This document shows positions 16,239 to 25,868 of a stretch of 64,000 nt of DNA, one piece after another. The stretch is from a virus, in IMG/VR virus record IMGVR_UViG_3300031718_000109, positions 1 to 64,000 of that record; one strand, given 5' to 3'. The first letter of the stretch is position 1, and every line of letters begins with the position of its first letter. The position numbers were made by a program, and so were the translations under genes. The notes under the pieces are model-generated. The model was not told where the DNA came from. It ran no database searches and saw only the letters and a list, made by a program, of their open reading frames with translations.

Positions 16239-17627
16239 TTAGATCCGTACTGCCGTCGGGTTCATAGAACGGTACCCGCCGGTAGAGAACGTGACGGTGT
16301 TCGAAATAAGGATGAACGTGTCGTTCACCCCCCAATGATGATTCTGAAAGTCATACACCAACTGATTGTTAATCACGCACGTCTGCCCGGAGCGCACCCA
16401 CCCCAGGAAATCTTCACCCGTGTTGAACACCATCCGCTCCACCGCGAACGCATACTCCGTACGCGCCTGCATCGCCCGCGCCAACGCCATAGGCACCGTC
16501 GTCAACGACGAGTCCGAGATGAACCGGCCGAACACCCCGCCGTTAGGCCCCGGATACGTGGAGATAGACGCCTGATCAGTCGCCTGCGCCACCACCGGCA
16601 CCAGGTACGTGTACCAGATAGTGATGATGGTGCCCGCTGACGGCGTGGTGGCCGCAACCAGGAAGTATTGGCCGATCGAGTTCTGCTCCACCACCCACGG
16701 CCCGGACGCGGTCGTGCCTTTCGTCGCAGTCACCACAGTCGTGGTCACCCCGTTGATCCGCAGCGTGCCGACACTCGACACGGTGTACCGCAACGGCCAC
16801 GCCGACTGCGAACCGTCTGCCCGCCACGTATCCGTCGGCGGCTTCGTCCGTGGGTCGCCCCCCTGGATCGTCTGATTGGCGCCCTGCACCAGGATCTTGT
16901 TCTCGACACTCGTGCCGTCCCACTCGTACTGGAACTGAGTGTCGAGTTTGATGTGCCCTTCCGTGGTGGACAACCCCACCGTGGGGTTGGTGGTGAACGT
17001 CACCCCGGACGACTGGGCGCTGGTGGCGTCAAAGAAATGCAGCTCCAGGTTCTGATCCACGTACCAGCCGTACGGAGTGGAAGACCCTGCCAGTGTTGCC
17101 AGCTGCCGGAACGCGGTGGACAGCGGGTTGTAGTTCAACACATACGCGGAGATCACCGGGCCCGGCGCGACGAACCCGCCGTTAGCCACCGACACGGCGG
17201 TGATCCCGCAGTTAGCCTGCCGCACCAGGGAAATGATGATCTGGTCGGCGGTAAACCCGTAGAAGATCCCATGAACGATCGAGTTGTCCGCGTAAAACGT
17301 GTAGTCCGTGCAGTTCAGGTCCCACTCATTCAAGTTCGGGCCGTCCACGCACAACACCGGGTCAGTGACCACCCCCGCGAACAGGTTCACGTTCGCGGTG
17401 TGATCGAACACGCTGATCTGGCTCATCACCGGGATCGTCACAGCCGGGGTGGTGGCGTACTCCTCCACCAAGGGGACAATAGCGGTGTCCCCTTGGCGGC
17501 CGAAGTTCTGCGTGATGGTCATCTGCTGGTTGGCTTGCCCCCACGCCAGGTAGCTCGTGTACGAGGTCGGCGAACCGCCCGGCGGGGTGATGGAGACGGT
17601 GATGTTCGGTGAATTGGGGATGGTCAT
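16239..17627 (-). CDS. minor tail protein (tail tip)
   Basis: The 462-residue beta-rich protein directly follows the tape measure gene (ATGA overlap), the usual place of distal tail or hub proteins. It shows FGRQGDTAIVPLVEEY near residue 43 and a hub-like middle domain (AFRQLATLAGS...YVDQNLELHFF, about 170-200), typical of actinophage minor tail proteins that continue the tube and carry fibres. No lytic motif was seen. Confidence 0.7.
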   Translation of the reverse strand: MTIPNSPNITVSITPPGGSPTSYTSYLAWGQANQQMTITQNFGRQGDTAIVPLVEEYATTPAVTIPVMSQISVFDHTANVNLFAGVVTDPVLCVDGPNLNEWDLNCTDYTFYADNSIVHGIFYGFTADQIIISLVRQANCGITAVSVANGGFVAPGPVISAYVLNYNPLSTAFRQLATLAGSSTPYGWYVDQNLELHFFDATSAQSSGVTFTTNPTVGLSTTEGHIKLDTQFQYEWDGTSVENKILVQGANQTIQGGDPRTKPPTDTWRADGSQSAWPLRYTVSSVGTLRINGVTTTVVTATKGTTASGPWVVEQNSIGQYFLVAATTPSAGTIITIWYTYLVPVVAQATDQASISTYPGPNGGVFGRFISDSSLTTVPMALARAMQARTEYAFAVERMVFNTGEDFLGWVRSGQTCVINNQLVYDFQNHHWGVNDTFILISNTVTFSTGGYRSMNPTAVRI

Positions 17628-20600
17628 TGAAGGTTGATCCTCACGCCTCCGGCGGGCAGCACCCGCGTAGCGATGGCCCTTCCGATCTTGTTGACCAGCA
17701 TGTCCATGTCATTGTTGGACATGACCTGGGAGCCACGCAGGTCGATGTACAGCTGACCGCCGCCGCCTGCGCCCCCGGCCCCAGCCGGGTTGGCGGTCAG
17801 GCCGGAGACGTTCAACGAGGAGTGCAGGCCGGTGACCGCGACGTTACCGGCGCGGCGTACAGCCTCATCAATCGCCCCGGTGTTCTCCGTGATACCCACA
17901 GCGATACCCAGCGGAATGTACTTACCGACCTCATCCGCCATCACCCGCGACGGCGAGAGCACATTCCACACGGACTTGAACGCGCCGGTCACATCGTTGG
18001 CTAGGCCCTTGACCTTGTCGAGCAGGCCTCCGGCGGCGTTGGAGATGCCGTTCCACAGCCCGCTGATGACTTCCTTGCCGACGTTGATCAGCCAGCTCCC
18101 GGCGTCCGCCAGCAGCCCCAGGATCGTGCCCGGCAGGTTCTTGAACCAGGTCACCACCGTGTTAATACCATTACCTACTGCCGTTGCTACACCGGCAAGC
18201 CAGTTCGCGAACATACCCGGCAGTTTGGCGAACCACATCACGGTGTTAAGGACGGCGTTGACGCCGTCCATGAACCACTTTTTGATGTCCGACCAGTACT
18301 TGGTCACCAGCGCGATCACGAGGCCAAGGGGGCCGCCGATGATCGAAATGATCAGGCGCCAGTGTCCGGTGATCCAGTCAAGGATCTCCGGAATGATCTT
18401 GGTGAAGAAATCCTTGATCGCATTCCAAACGGCAATCGCCGTATCCTTGATAATATCCCACTGGATAATCCAGTAATCCCGGAACCAGGAGAACTTCTCC
18501 CACAAGAAAACGAACACCGCAACCAGGGCGACAATGCCGATGATAATCAAACCAATCGGGCCCGTCGCGAAATCAATAGCCACACCCAGCGCCCACGTAG
18601 CCGCCGTAGCCGCCCACGTCGCCACCGTACCCGCGACCATCGCGATCTTCTGCGCCGTCCACACAATCACCGCACGCCCGGCCGCAATCACCGTCCCCAG
18701 CAAAGAAGTGTTCGCCGCATCCGTCGCAACCGCCGCGCCCTCCTCTGACACCGCCGCACCGTCAGCCGACGCAGCCAACGTGTCCGTACTGACCGCCGCC
18801 GCATCCGCGCTGGTCGCCGCCGTCGCCGCCTCGTCAGAGAAGAACCCGAACATCTTGCCGACGGCGTGCACTGTCGTGTTGACCGCGTCGAAGGCGCTCT
18901 TCACGCCCTTAGCGACCTTCGTGATCATGTTGATCGCCGTCACCAGCAACAAGAACCCGGCAATAGACCCCATCACGATCGCAGTCAGCTTCTGATGCGA
19001 GTTGATCCACTCCGCGATCGGCTTCGCAACATCCACCACCACGCCCACAATTTTCTGCACCATAGGCAGCAGCGCCGTACCGAGCGCGATACCGGCCACC
19101 TGCGCCGAGGATTTCAGAACATCCAGCTTCTGGTTGAACGTCCCCTGAATCACCGACCAGTTGGCGACCTGCGTACCGCCCTTCTTGGCCGCGTCCGCCA
19201 CCGTCCCCACGTTCTGGTTGAACGCCACGGTGTGCGACCCGGTCAGCATCAACGCCGTGTTCAGACCGACGGTGCCGCCCATCAGCTTGCTCATCGCCGC
19301 GTTATACGTCTGCGCCGCCGGACCGCCCTTGGCCAACGCGTCATTGAACTGGTGCGTCTTGCCCGCCGTGGTGGCGAACTGGCTCATCATCGTGTGCAGG
19401 TTCCCCGGGACGTTCTTCATGTCCGCAGTCCACTGCGACGCGGTGACGGACCCGTTGAGGTACCCCTCGGCCATCTTCGCCAGGTTCGGCGGCATCGCCT
19501 TGATCTCGATGTTCGCGTCCGCCGCAGCCTGCTGAGATGCGTTGAACGTGGAGATCAGCACGTCGCCGCCCTTGACGTGCTGAAGAACCGCGTTGGTCAG
19601 CTCCGCGAACGTACCGGTCAGGCCCTGCTTCCCCAGGTCTTTCGAGATCTGGTTCGACTGGATACCCATCGCCTGCATTTCCTTGATCTGCACGTTGTTC
19701 GGATTCGACAGCGCACCGATCGTGTGGTTCAAGTCCTGCGTCGCCTGATTCGCGGTCATACCCTGCGCCGTCATCGTCGCGATGGCGCCACCCAGCTGTG
19801 CGAACGGGATATGCGCCGCAGCTGCGGACGCGGTGACCGAGCTCATTGCCGATGCCAGGTCCTCCATGCGGAGGTCACCCGAACCAACCGTTGCAATCAA
19901 CTGATTCATATACGCGGTGGACTGGTTCGCGCCCGCACCGTACGCATTCATTGAACCCACCAACGCCCGCGACACAGTATCCAGGTTCGCGTTACCAACC
20001 TTCGCACCCTCCGCCGCCGTCTGCAACATCGTCAAACCCGCAGCACCGTGGTACCCCGCCGACTCAATGTGATACATACCATTCACAAGGTCACTCGTCG
20101 AAGTGCCCGTAGCAGTAGCGATATTCAAAATACCCTGCTGCACCTTCGTGAGATTAGCCTGCGTCTCACCCGCATCCGTCACCAAGTGCGCCGTAGACGA
20201 CTGGAAATCCCCAGCCATCTTCACCGCAACCCCAGCAACCAACCCCAACGCGATACTCGCCTTACCAGCCCCCGCCGCGAACGACCCCCACTTGCCCCCG
20301 GAGTCCTCCGCGTCCTGCCCAGCGTCCTTCGCCGCCTTACCGCTCTTTTTGGCGCCGTCCGCCGCAGCCGCATCCGCCGCAGCCTGCGCCGCCATCGTGT
20401 CGCTCTGAACCTTCTGCGCATCCCCCAACGCCTTAGTAGCCTTAGCGGCGTCCTCCTGAGCCTTCACCAGCGTCTCAGCTGCCGTCGCCAGCCGCGACTG
20501 CGCGATCGCATCATCGTCCGCCGCCGCAGCCGCCTTAGTCTGCGCATCCAGCAGCGAACGCTCCGCGTTCGCCTGCGCATCCGTTGCCGCCACCAGGCGC

Positions 20601-20833
20601 GACTGCGCACCCTCCACCCGCGCAGTCGCCAGAGACACCGCGTCAGCGCCCGACGCGGTCTTCAGCAGCCCCTCATCAATCTTCTTACCCGCAGTGTCGG
20701 TAATCCCGGCGGCGCGTTCCATCGTCGTGGTGAACTTGTTAACCGACCCGTCAATCTTCGCGTAGATCTGGCTGGCCTTGTCAACCGCCTCCACGATCGC
20801 CAGGACCGTGAACGCCTCACCGAGCAGCCCCAT
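17624..20833 (-). CDS. tape measure protein
   Basis: This 1069-residue protein is the longest tail gene product. The ATG at 20833 follows GGGAGGG. An N-terminal coiled coil (to about 180) is followed by a TP901/PhageMin-type domain (GDFQSSTAHLVTDAGET near 205 and repeats to 430). Two to four long hydrophobic stretches (VMGSIAGFLLLVTAINMI near 620; GLIIIGIVALVAVFVFLWEKF near 765) could insert in the host membrane at DNA delivery. The C-terminal third has amphipathic helices. It sets tail length. Confidence 0.9.
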   Translation of the reverse strand: MGLLGEAFTVLAIVEAVDKASQIYAKIDGSVNKFTTTMERAAGITDTAGKKIDEGLLKTASGADAVSLATARVEGAQSRLVAATDAQANAERSLLDAQTKAAAAADDDAIAQSRLATAAETLVKAQEDAAKATKALGDAQKVQSDTMAAQAAADAAAADGAKKSGKAAKDAGQDAEDSGGKWGSFAAGAGKASIALGLVAGVAVKMAGDFQSSTAHLVTDAGETQANLTKVQQGILNIATATGTSTSDLVNGMYHIESAGYHGAAGLTMLQTAAEGAKVGNANLDTVSRALVGSMNAYGAGANQSTAYMNQLIATVGSGDLRMEDLASAMSSVTASAAAAHIPFAQLGGAIATMTAQGMTANQATQDLNHTIGALSNPNNVQIKEMQAMGIQSNQISKDLGKQGLTGTFAELTNAVLQHVKGGDVLISTFNASQQAAADANIEIKAMPPNLAKMAEGYLNGSVTASQWTADMKNVPGNLHTMMSQFATTAGKTHQFNDALAKGGPAAQTYNAAMSKLMGGTVGLNTALMLTGSHTVAFNQNVGTVADAAKKGGTQVANWSVIQGTFNQKLDVLKSSAQVAGIALGTALLPMVQKIVGVVVDVAKPIAEWINSHQKLTAIVMGSIAGFLLLVTAINMITKVAKGVKSAFDAVNTTVHAVGKMFGFFSDEAATAATSADAAAVSTDTLAASADGAAVSEEGAAVATDAANTSLLGTVIAAGRAVIVWTAQKIAMVAGTVATWAATAATWALGVAIDFATGPIGLIIIGIVALVAVFVFLWEKFSWFRDYWIIQWDIIKDTAIAVWNAIKDFFTKIIPEILDWITGHWRLIISIIGGPLGLVIALVTKYWSDIKKWFMDGVNAVLNTVMWFAKLPGMFANWLAGVATAVGNGINTVVTWFKNLPGTILGLLADAGSWLINVGKEVISGLWNGISNAAGGLLDKVKGLANDVTGAFKSVWNVLSPSRVMADEVGKYIPLGIAVGITENTGAIDEAVRRAGNVAVTGLHSSLNVSGLTANPAGAGGAGGGGQLYIDLRGSQVMSNNDMDMLVNKIGRAIATRVLPAGGVRINLQ

Positions 20834-21417
20834 AGCGCGGCCCTCCCTTACTCCCGGATTGGGTGGCCCGCGCATGTTCCTCGCGGCAGATCAGGTCAAT
20901 GAACGTGATGTAGTCGATGACCTCCTGGACCGGACGGGCCAGGAGGTCATCAAGGGTAATCCCCAACCGCTCATGCAGCTGGCTTTCAAGCCGGAATTTC
21001 TGCAAGCTTTCCGGCCCGGGGCTTCCCGACCTTATCGCTGACATCGACTCCATCAGGAAATCGACGCTGTGCCGCCTTGTCCCGCTTGCCCGGCGCCGCG
21101 TCAACCTGCTGCCACACCAGGTCAAACACGTCGTCCGGGAGCTTGCCCACGTGCTCAAAGTCAACCGGCCAGATAGTGCCGTCCTCGTTATCCAGGTTCC
21201 ATTCCTTGATGTGCGCCAGCACCAGCTGCCGCCGGTACCGGGTGACATCCGGGTTGACGTTCGCCTGCGTGCCGTTGATCTTCATCTCCGACAGCGCCTT
21301 CTCCGCTGCTTCCCGCTCGTGGTAGGTGATGTGCTCACGCACATCAATGTAGTAGTCCAGGCCGGTGGGGCCGACGTTCAGGCGGTAGATGCCCTCATAG
21401 GAAGACAGGAAGGCCAT
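20817..21417 (-). CDS. tail assembly chaperone, frameshifted long form (inferred)
   Basis: The frame of the short chaperone (from 21417) can pass into a second frame that stays open to 20817 and encodes a plausible conserved-looking tail (QKFRLESQLHERLGITLDDLLARP). Moving between them needs +1 (or -2). At 21018-21021 the message reads AAG-CCC-C, where a proline tRNA on CCC can slip one base onto CCC, giving VGKP-GPESLQKF. This matches the G/GT chaperone pair seen before tape measure genes in most siphoviruses, though a -1 shift is more usual. The end overlaps the tape measure start. Confidence 0.6.
20986..21417 (-). CDS. tail assembly chaperone, short form
   Basis: The 143-residue product (MAFLSSYEGIYRLNV...) lies between the major tail protein and the tape measure protein, where the G chaperone is always found. 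It has a beta-rich start, a helical middle (HEREAAEKALSEMK) and a charged C-terminal stretch after which frameshifting may occur. The ATG has GAAAGAGG upstream. Confidence 0.75.
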   Translation of the reverse strand: MAFLSSYEGIYRLNVGPTGLDYYIDVREHITYHEREAAEKALSEMKINGTQANVNPDVTRYRRQLVLAHIKEWNLDNEDGTIWPVDFEHVGKLPDDVFDLVWQQVDAAPGKRDKAAQRRFPDGVDVSDKVGKPRAGKLAEIPA

Positions 21418-21447
21418 GGGTTCCTCTTTCAGTGGTTAATGGTTGGC

Positions 21448-22884
21448 TTAGTACGCGACGTAGGTGTTGTTCACTACGACGGCGTTAATCGTGTACAAAG
21501 TGCTACCTGCCAGAGGGCGCGAAGCCTCGTACGTCAAGGTAGACATCACCACATCTTCCATCTTCAGATCGTTCGCGAACTTCGCCAGAACAACCTGCGG
21601 CATGTTGAAGTAGATAGTGCCGCCGTTAGACGGGTGCACCAGGGAGAACTGCAACGCCCCCAGAGTGCCGTTCACCATCTTGTTGAAGTCACCGTAGGTG
21701 GAGTCATCCAGCGAATCCCACACCAGGTCCAGGGTGCCGTTCACCATCAGCGTGCACGGAGTGATATACGAAGGCCCGTGCTGGTTGGAGAAGGTGTACG
21801 TCTCCTTCAACCCGTTATCAATCGCAAGGTTCACCACGCTGACCTCAGTACGCAGCGTATTGAACATCGTCAGGTTAGCCTCAGCGAACACATACGGCTC
21901 TTCGTTCACCAACGTCACCCCGGTAGGGGTGTCCATCACCGCCACGCTACGGCCGGACAGGTCCGTGGTGGTCTCCACCGGCGTGTTACCCGCCGACGCC
22001 TTGACGTTGAACTTCCCAATGCGGCACCCGGCGAACTGCAACGACTGGAAACCGCCGATGTTCTTTTCCACCGTCAACGACGGCAGCGTGTTCTGCTCAA
22101 TGATCGTGTGCGTGTACGGCGCAACCACCAGGGTGACCTGAGACGCATTAGCGTGCCCGTACACCAACGCCACATCCAGCGTCAGCGTGGTGGACACAAC
22201 GTTGGTGACCTTACGGATTTCTGAGGTGCGCGAGCCGGATACAGAGTTCACGTCAATCTGGATGAACGTACCCACAGTGATACCGGTAGCGGAGGTCACC
22301 GTAACCGACGTAGCGTTCGCCGCCGACAAAGCCGACAGCGTCGTCGTGGTACCCGTGGTGACCGCCACCGTGGACGCATGCGCGTAGGTGAGCGGATCCG
22401 CCACCGTGACCACCGCACCGGCAACGTTAGTGATCAACCGGAACTCCTGGAGCCCGGCCACATCCACAACGATCTGCTGACCGATCACAAACCCGGTGCC
22501 GGACGTCAACGTAATCGACGTCGCACCCGCCACCGACGAAAGGCTCAACGTCGTAGACGTCGGAGTAGCAGCCGGAGCTGCGACCCCCCACCCGACGGCG
22601 GCGTCTTTGCCGATGGAGCAGACCAGCAGCTCCATGGCCTCAGACGGGAACAGCGGGCCCGTAAGCGCCCCGGTGTACTTAGCCTCACCGTACAGGTTAT
22701 AAACCTGCTTATCACGCAGGTTCTGCATGACGGGCGGCGAGAACCAGCCCGGGTCCTCCTCCATGGAGTTAGCCGTCATCGGCTGGAACGAGGTGGCGGC
22801 CACCGGCGTGCCGAACACGGACTCAACCGCTAGCCCGGTTGCCGAGAGGGCACCGCTCTTTTCTGCAAAGGTAGGAAACGGCAC
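21448..22884 (-). CDS. major tail tube protein with two inserted repeat domains
   Basis: The 478-residue protein has the position and features of a siphovirus tail tube subunit: LAVESVFGTPVAATSFQPM at the start and a long beta-rich C-terminal part (AEANLTMFNTLRTEVSVVN, KMVNGTLGALQFSLVH). Residues about 107-178 and 179-256 are a tandem duplication of one beta domain (SITLTSGTGFVIGQQIVVD versus SVTVTSATGITVGTFIQID) inserted in the tube fold. Such domains usually project outward on the tail. Confidence 0.82.
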   Translation of the reverse strand: MPFPTFAEKSGALSATGLAVESVFGTPVAATSFQPMTANSMEEDPGWFSPPVMQNLRDKQVYNLYGEAKYTGALTGPLFPSEAMELLVCSIGKDAAVGWGVAAPAATPTSTTLSLSSVAGATSITLTSGTGFVIGQQIVVDVAGLQEFRLITNVAGAVVTVADPLTYAHASTVAVTTGTTTTLSALSAANATSVTVTSATGITVGTFIQIDVNSVSGSRTSEIRKVTNVVSTTLTLDVALVYGHANASQVTLVVAPYTHTIIEQNTLPSLTVEKNIGGFQSLQFAGCRIGKFNVKASAGNTPVETTTDLSGRSVAVMDTPTGVTLVNEEPYVFAEANLTMFNTLRTEVSVVNLAIDNGLKETYTFSNQHGPSYITPCTLMVNGTLDLVWDSLDDSTYGDFNKMVNGTLGALQFSLVHPSNGGTIYFNMPQVVLAKFANDLKMEDVVMSTLTYEASRPLAGSTLYTINAVVVNNTYVAY

Positions 22885-22892
22885 AGGGCTCC

Positions 22893-23135
22893 TTAAACGG
22901 TCGCGGTGTCACCTGCGGGCGCCGCCTCAGGCTCAACAGCCTTAGGCGGCACGGCAGGCTCAGACGGGGTCTTGCGGGCCTTAGGCTTCACGGGCGGCAC
23001 CTGCACCACGTCAGCGCGCCGCAACAGCGGCTCCGTCTGATCGTCCGGCACCTCAAACTCATCACCGGGTTCCACCGCGCCCACCATCGGATGGTTAAAC
23101 GCCACCGGGCTCACCCCGATGTATCGCAGTCTCAT
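22893..23135 (-). CDS. small head-tail joining region protein
   Basis: The 80-residue product has an N-terminal beta module (RLRYIGVSPVAFNHPMVG, EPGDEFEVPDD) and a Lys/Pro/Ala-rich disordered C-terminus. This resembles the short proteins between tail completion and tail tube genes of actinophages. It overlaps the upstream gene (ATGA). Confidence 0.55.
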   Translation of the reverse strand: MRLRYIGVSPVAFNHPMVGAVEPGDEFEVPDDQTEPLLRRADVVQVPPVKPKARKTPSEPAVPPKAVEPEAAPAGDTATV

Positions 23136-23629
23136 TGCCCCAACGCCTCCTGCATAATCTCCGTGAATGTTTCCTGCACCCAGTCCATGAGCTCTTCCAT
23201 AGCCCGCCGGTGAAACGGGTTAGCCGTGGTACCCGGATGGTTCACATGCGCCTGCGTGCCGCGTGGACCGACGAACCGTTCCACCCCGCCCTGCGCGAAA
23301 TGCAGATACCTTGCGGCTACCGGCCAGATCTCATGGGCTTTGGTACCGCCGATCACGTATCCGGCGTACGGGGTGTACGCAGTGAACGTCGCCGTCGTAG
23401 AACCCCCGGTACCGCCGCGCTCATACCGGATAGAAGACCGCAGACGCCCAGGCCGGGACTGAGTGGCAATAGTGCCGCTAGCCACCTCCTGCGGCTGGCC
23501 TACCGGCGCCGCCGCTTTCATTGCATCCCGGATCACCGGGCCGATAGTGTCCGCCCACTTAGCGGACGCAACCTTCCACTGGAACTGCAACCTCGGGTTA
23601 TCCCCGGAAACCCTCATAGTGGTGCTCAC
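23132..23629 (-). CDS. HK97 gp10-like tail completion protein
   Basis: The 165-residue protein shows the gp10-family outline: an early helix (AKWADTIGPVIRDAMKAAAP), a middle RPGRLRSSIRYE then a beta stretch with PYAGYVIGGTKAHEIWP near residue 88, and a late NPFHRRAMEEL helix. It joins the tail tube to the head. Confidence 0.72.
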   Translation of the reverse strand: MSTTMRVSGDNPRLQFQWKVASAKWADTIGPVIRDAMKAAAPVGQPQEVASGTIATQSRPGRLRSSIRYERGGTGGSTTATFTAYTPYAGYVIGGTKAHEIWPVAARYLHFAQGGVERFVGPRGTQAHVNHPGTTANPFHRRAMEELMDWVQETFTEIMQEALGQ

Positions 23630-24150
23630 GCCTGCACCGCCTCGTAAATGTCCAGCGCCAACCGGGCTGAGTAGTACAACATCCGCAGCGTCGCCGGGGT
23701 ATGCAAAGCGGAGTACTCCAACTCAAAGTCCTCACCGATACCCAGGATCTGCGTGAGCCCCGCAGCCGGAGCCGTGAACGTGTTCCCCAACCCGTCAATA
23801 AAGATCGGCATCTGCGTCGTGAAATACGCGGACAGCACCGCGTCAATGATCTGCGGGAAATCCGTGTCATTCCCCGGCGCATCCGGGTTGGACAGGTACA
23901 CCAGGTACACATCCACCGTCCACGCCAGATGCTTGAACCCGCTGGTGCCGTCCACAATCGTGTGCCCCGCCCTGATACGCGGAGCGGTCTGGCGTTTCCC
24001 GCGCAGCCGGGCCCCCCACACATACGCGCGCGGCCCGTCCAGATCCTCCAGCGTCGGCGGCGTCACATACGCCGTCAACGCCGGAATACCGTCAGTGACC
24101 ACCAGGCCGTCAATGATGTTCTTCACATACAGCTGCACACCAGTAAGCAC
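23626..24150 (-). CDS. tail terminator-like protein
   Basis: The GTG at 24150 follows TAGGGGG and gives 174 residues. It is mixed alpha/beta with TVDVYLVYL near residue 85 and DFPQIIDAVLSAYF near 105, matching the usual place and layout of tail terminator proteins (gpU-like) after the tail completion protein. Assignment rests on gene order. Confidence 0.55.
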   Translation of the reverse strand: MLTGVQLYVKNIIDGLVVTDGIPALTAYVTPPTLEDLDGPRAYVWGARLRGKRQTAPRIRAGHTIVDGTSGFKHLAWTVDVYLVYLSNPDAPGNDTDFPQIIDAVLSAYFTTQMPIFIDGLGNTFTAPAAGLTQILGIGEDFELEYSALHTPATLRMLYYSARLALDIYEAVQA

Positions 24151-24157
24151 AGACCCC

Positions 24158-25108
24158 CTAGATGACGCGGCGGTACGGATTGAGGATCTGCTTGTACTCC
24201 GCCTCCAACGCCGCCACCCCGTGACCACCCACCGTGTTAGACCCCGGAAGGTTCTGAATGGTCACCGCCTGGATACCGGACTCAAGCGCCTGCACCGTGC
24301 ACGCCAGTGCCGCCGCCCAGATCACATCCGCAGGCAACGCGGAAACCACCACCTGCGCCGGAGAAGAACCCGCATGCGCGAACGTCGTGCCGGTAGCCAA
24401 CGTCAGCGTCCCCGGCCCCGCAGGCGCCGTGCCGCCGCCGTTGGGCAGCGTCTCCATAGTGACCGCGCTGACCGAGGTGACCTTCACCGTCTCCGTGGAC
24501 GTCCCGTCATACATCATCGCCGTAGCCCCAGCAAACCCGGTCACATCATCCACGAACAGTGAAGTAGAGCCCACGGTGCACGACTCCGTGAGTCCTGCGT
24601 GCGGCCAGCCGTTGAGGTAGGTGCAAGACAGCAGGAACCCGTTGCGGCCGTTCATCCACGACGCGGTACCCGCACCCAGGTAGACGGTCTGCCCACCGGA
24701 GCCGCCGGAGGACGCTGCGGTGTAGGAGCCGTAGGTGCCCAGCACCGGGGAGTCAATCCGCCACGCCCCCGCCGTCACCGGGGACCACTGCGGCGGCAGC
24801 GTGTTGAACGCGAACTGCGCGGCCAGGATCTGGGTGACCGGCCAGCGCTCCAGAATCCACCGGACTTGGCCGGTGGAGTTGTCGATCGTAATGTAGTAGT
24901 TAGGGCCCTGAGAAGTCTCGGTATCGATCGTCGCGCGGAAGATCTGGTTGACGTACCCGTTGACCATCGCGGTCGCCCGGTGACAGATGTTCGTCTGCTC
25001 CGCGAGCTGCTGTTCCATCGTCGCTTTGGGCATCGGAATGATATTCCATGAGATACCCGTAGGAGCACTAGTCAGCATGCTCGGAGTGATGTAGGGGGTA
25101 CCCAACAC
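24158..25108 (-). CDS. head-tail connector with inserted beta domain
   Basis: The 316-residue protein begins with a GTG after AGGTGAGGTG. Residues 1-60 are helical (ATMEQQLAEQTNICHRATAMVNGYVNQIFRA), a typical connector start, and the end is helical too (ALACTVQALESGIQAV). Between them, about 172-256, sits a beta domain (STSLFVDDVTGFAG...ATGTTFAHAG) of the same kind as the two repeats in the tail tube protein. Confidence 0.62.
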   Translation of the reverse strand: MLGTPYITPSMLTSAPTGISWNIIPMPKATMEQQLAEQTNICHRATAMVNGYVNQIFRATIDTETSQGPNYYITIDNSTGQVRWILERWPVTQILAAQFAFNTLPPQWSPVTAGAWRIDSPVLGTYGSYTAASSGGSGGQTVYLGAGTASWMNGRNGFLLSCTYLNGWPHAGLTESCTVGSTSLFVDDVTGFAGATAMMYDGTSTETVKVTSVSAVTMETLPNGGGTAPAGPGTLTLATGTTFAHAGSSPAQVVVSALPADVIWAAALACTVQALESGIQAVTIQNLPGSNTVGGHGVAALEAEYKQILNPYRRVI

Positions 25109-25114
25109 GTCACC

Positions 25115-25273
25115 TCACCTGATCAGGCGGCGCTGACAGCCCGCGCACATCCATCGGTCATCGGCCCACCCGCCATGCTTCAAACAGAACAAGGCGCCGC
25201 AATCCCGGCACACCTCAGCAGGCATATGCCGCCCGTGACCGGAACACCACCGGCAGGAATTGCGGCGCCTCAT
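25115..25273 (-). CDS. small zinc-ribbon protein
   Basis: The ATG at 25273, just after the previous stop, gives 52 residues with four Cys-containing pairs: CRWC, CRDC, CLKH and CAGC. This is a compact zinc-binding fold of the B-box or zinc-ribbon type. It lies among head-tail genes; function unknown. Confidence 0.6.
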   Translation of the reverse strand: MRRRNSCRWCSGHGRHMPAEVCRDCGALFCLKHGGWADDRWMCAGCQRRLIR

Positions 25274-25277
25274 ACCC

Positions 25278-25868
25278 TTAGCTCTCCGCAGCTTCCCGCA
25301 GCACCGCGATCTGGTCTTCCTTAGACCGGGTGACCCGCAGACCCCGCTGCACGGCAAGCTCCTTAAGCTGACCGAACGTCAACTCCTCCAACGGCGTACC
25401 GTCCTGCGGCTCCGGCGCGGCATCCTCGGGCTCCTCTGCGGGCTCCGCGTCCTGCGGCTCCACCACACCTTCCAGCGCGCCCTGCGGCACCGCCAGGGCC
25501 GCCTGAGGGGCCGCCAAAGCCTGGTTCTGCTGCATATTCGCCAGCAACGCCATCAGAATCTCCGGGAGATTCCCCAGCTTCGCCAACTCCGTCAACGCCG
25601 CCGCCGTAGAAGCCGCCTGGTCATGCGCCCCACGCTTCTCCACGTCCTCCCGGATCACCACCTCATCCGGGGTCTCCGGCACCGCCTGCGGCGTACCCGC
25701 CCACAACGGGTCACTACGCAGGAAATCCTCACAGCCACCCGGGCAGTTCAACGCCCAGTGCTTAACCGGTGCGCCCTGCACCACGGGTCGGGTGTGCAGC
25801 TTCCCGCACCCTCCGTGCTCCAGGGAAATAGCCGTCGCGCACACATCGTTGCGCGCCCAAACCGTCAT
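25278..25868 (-). CDS. head-region protein with acidic linker
   Basis: The 196-residue product has an N-terminal Cys/His-rich part (CGKLHTRP, CPGGCEDFL; about 10-55), a helical part and a long Pro/Glu/Ala acidic linker (120-160). It ends with a small SAP/Rho-N-like helix pair (LTFGQLKELAVQRGLRV...EDQIAVLREA). Such a domain can bind nucleic acid or other head proteins. Exact role unknown. Confidence 0.5.
   Translation of the reverse strand: MTVWARNDVCATAISLEHGGCGKLHTRPVVQGAPVKHWALNCPGGCEDFLRSDPLWAGTPQAVPETPDEVVIREDVEKRGAHDQAASTAAALTELAKLGNLPEILMALLANMQQNQALAAPQAALAVPQGALEGVVEPQDAEPAEEPEDAAPEPQDGTPLEELTFGQLKELAVQRGLRVTRSKEDQIAVLREAAES

Noticed and set aside
16668-17612. Long + strand open frames opposite the structural genes (also at 18866, 20917, 29828, 31733 and 34151).
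   Set aside because: All are Arg/His-rich antisense readings of well-supported - genes and lack ribosome sites.
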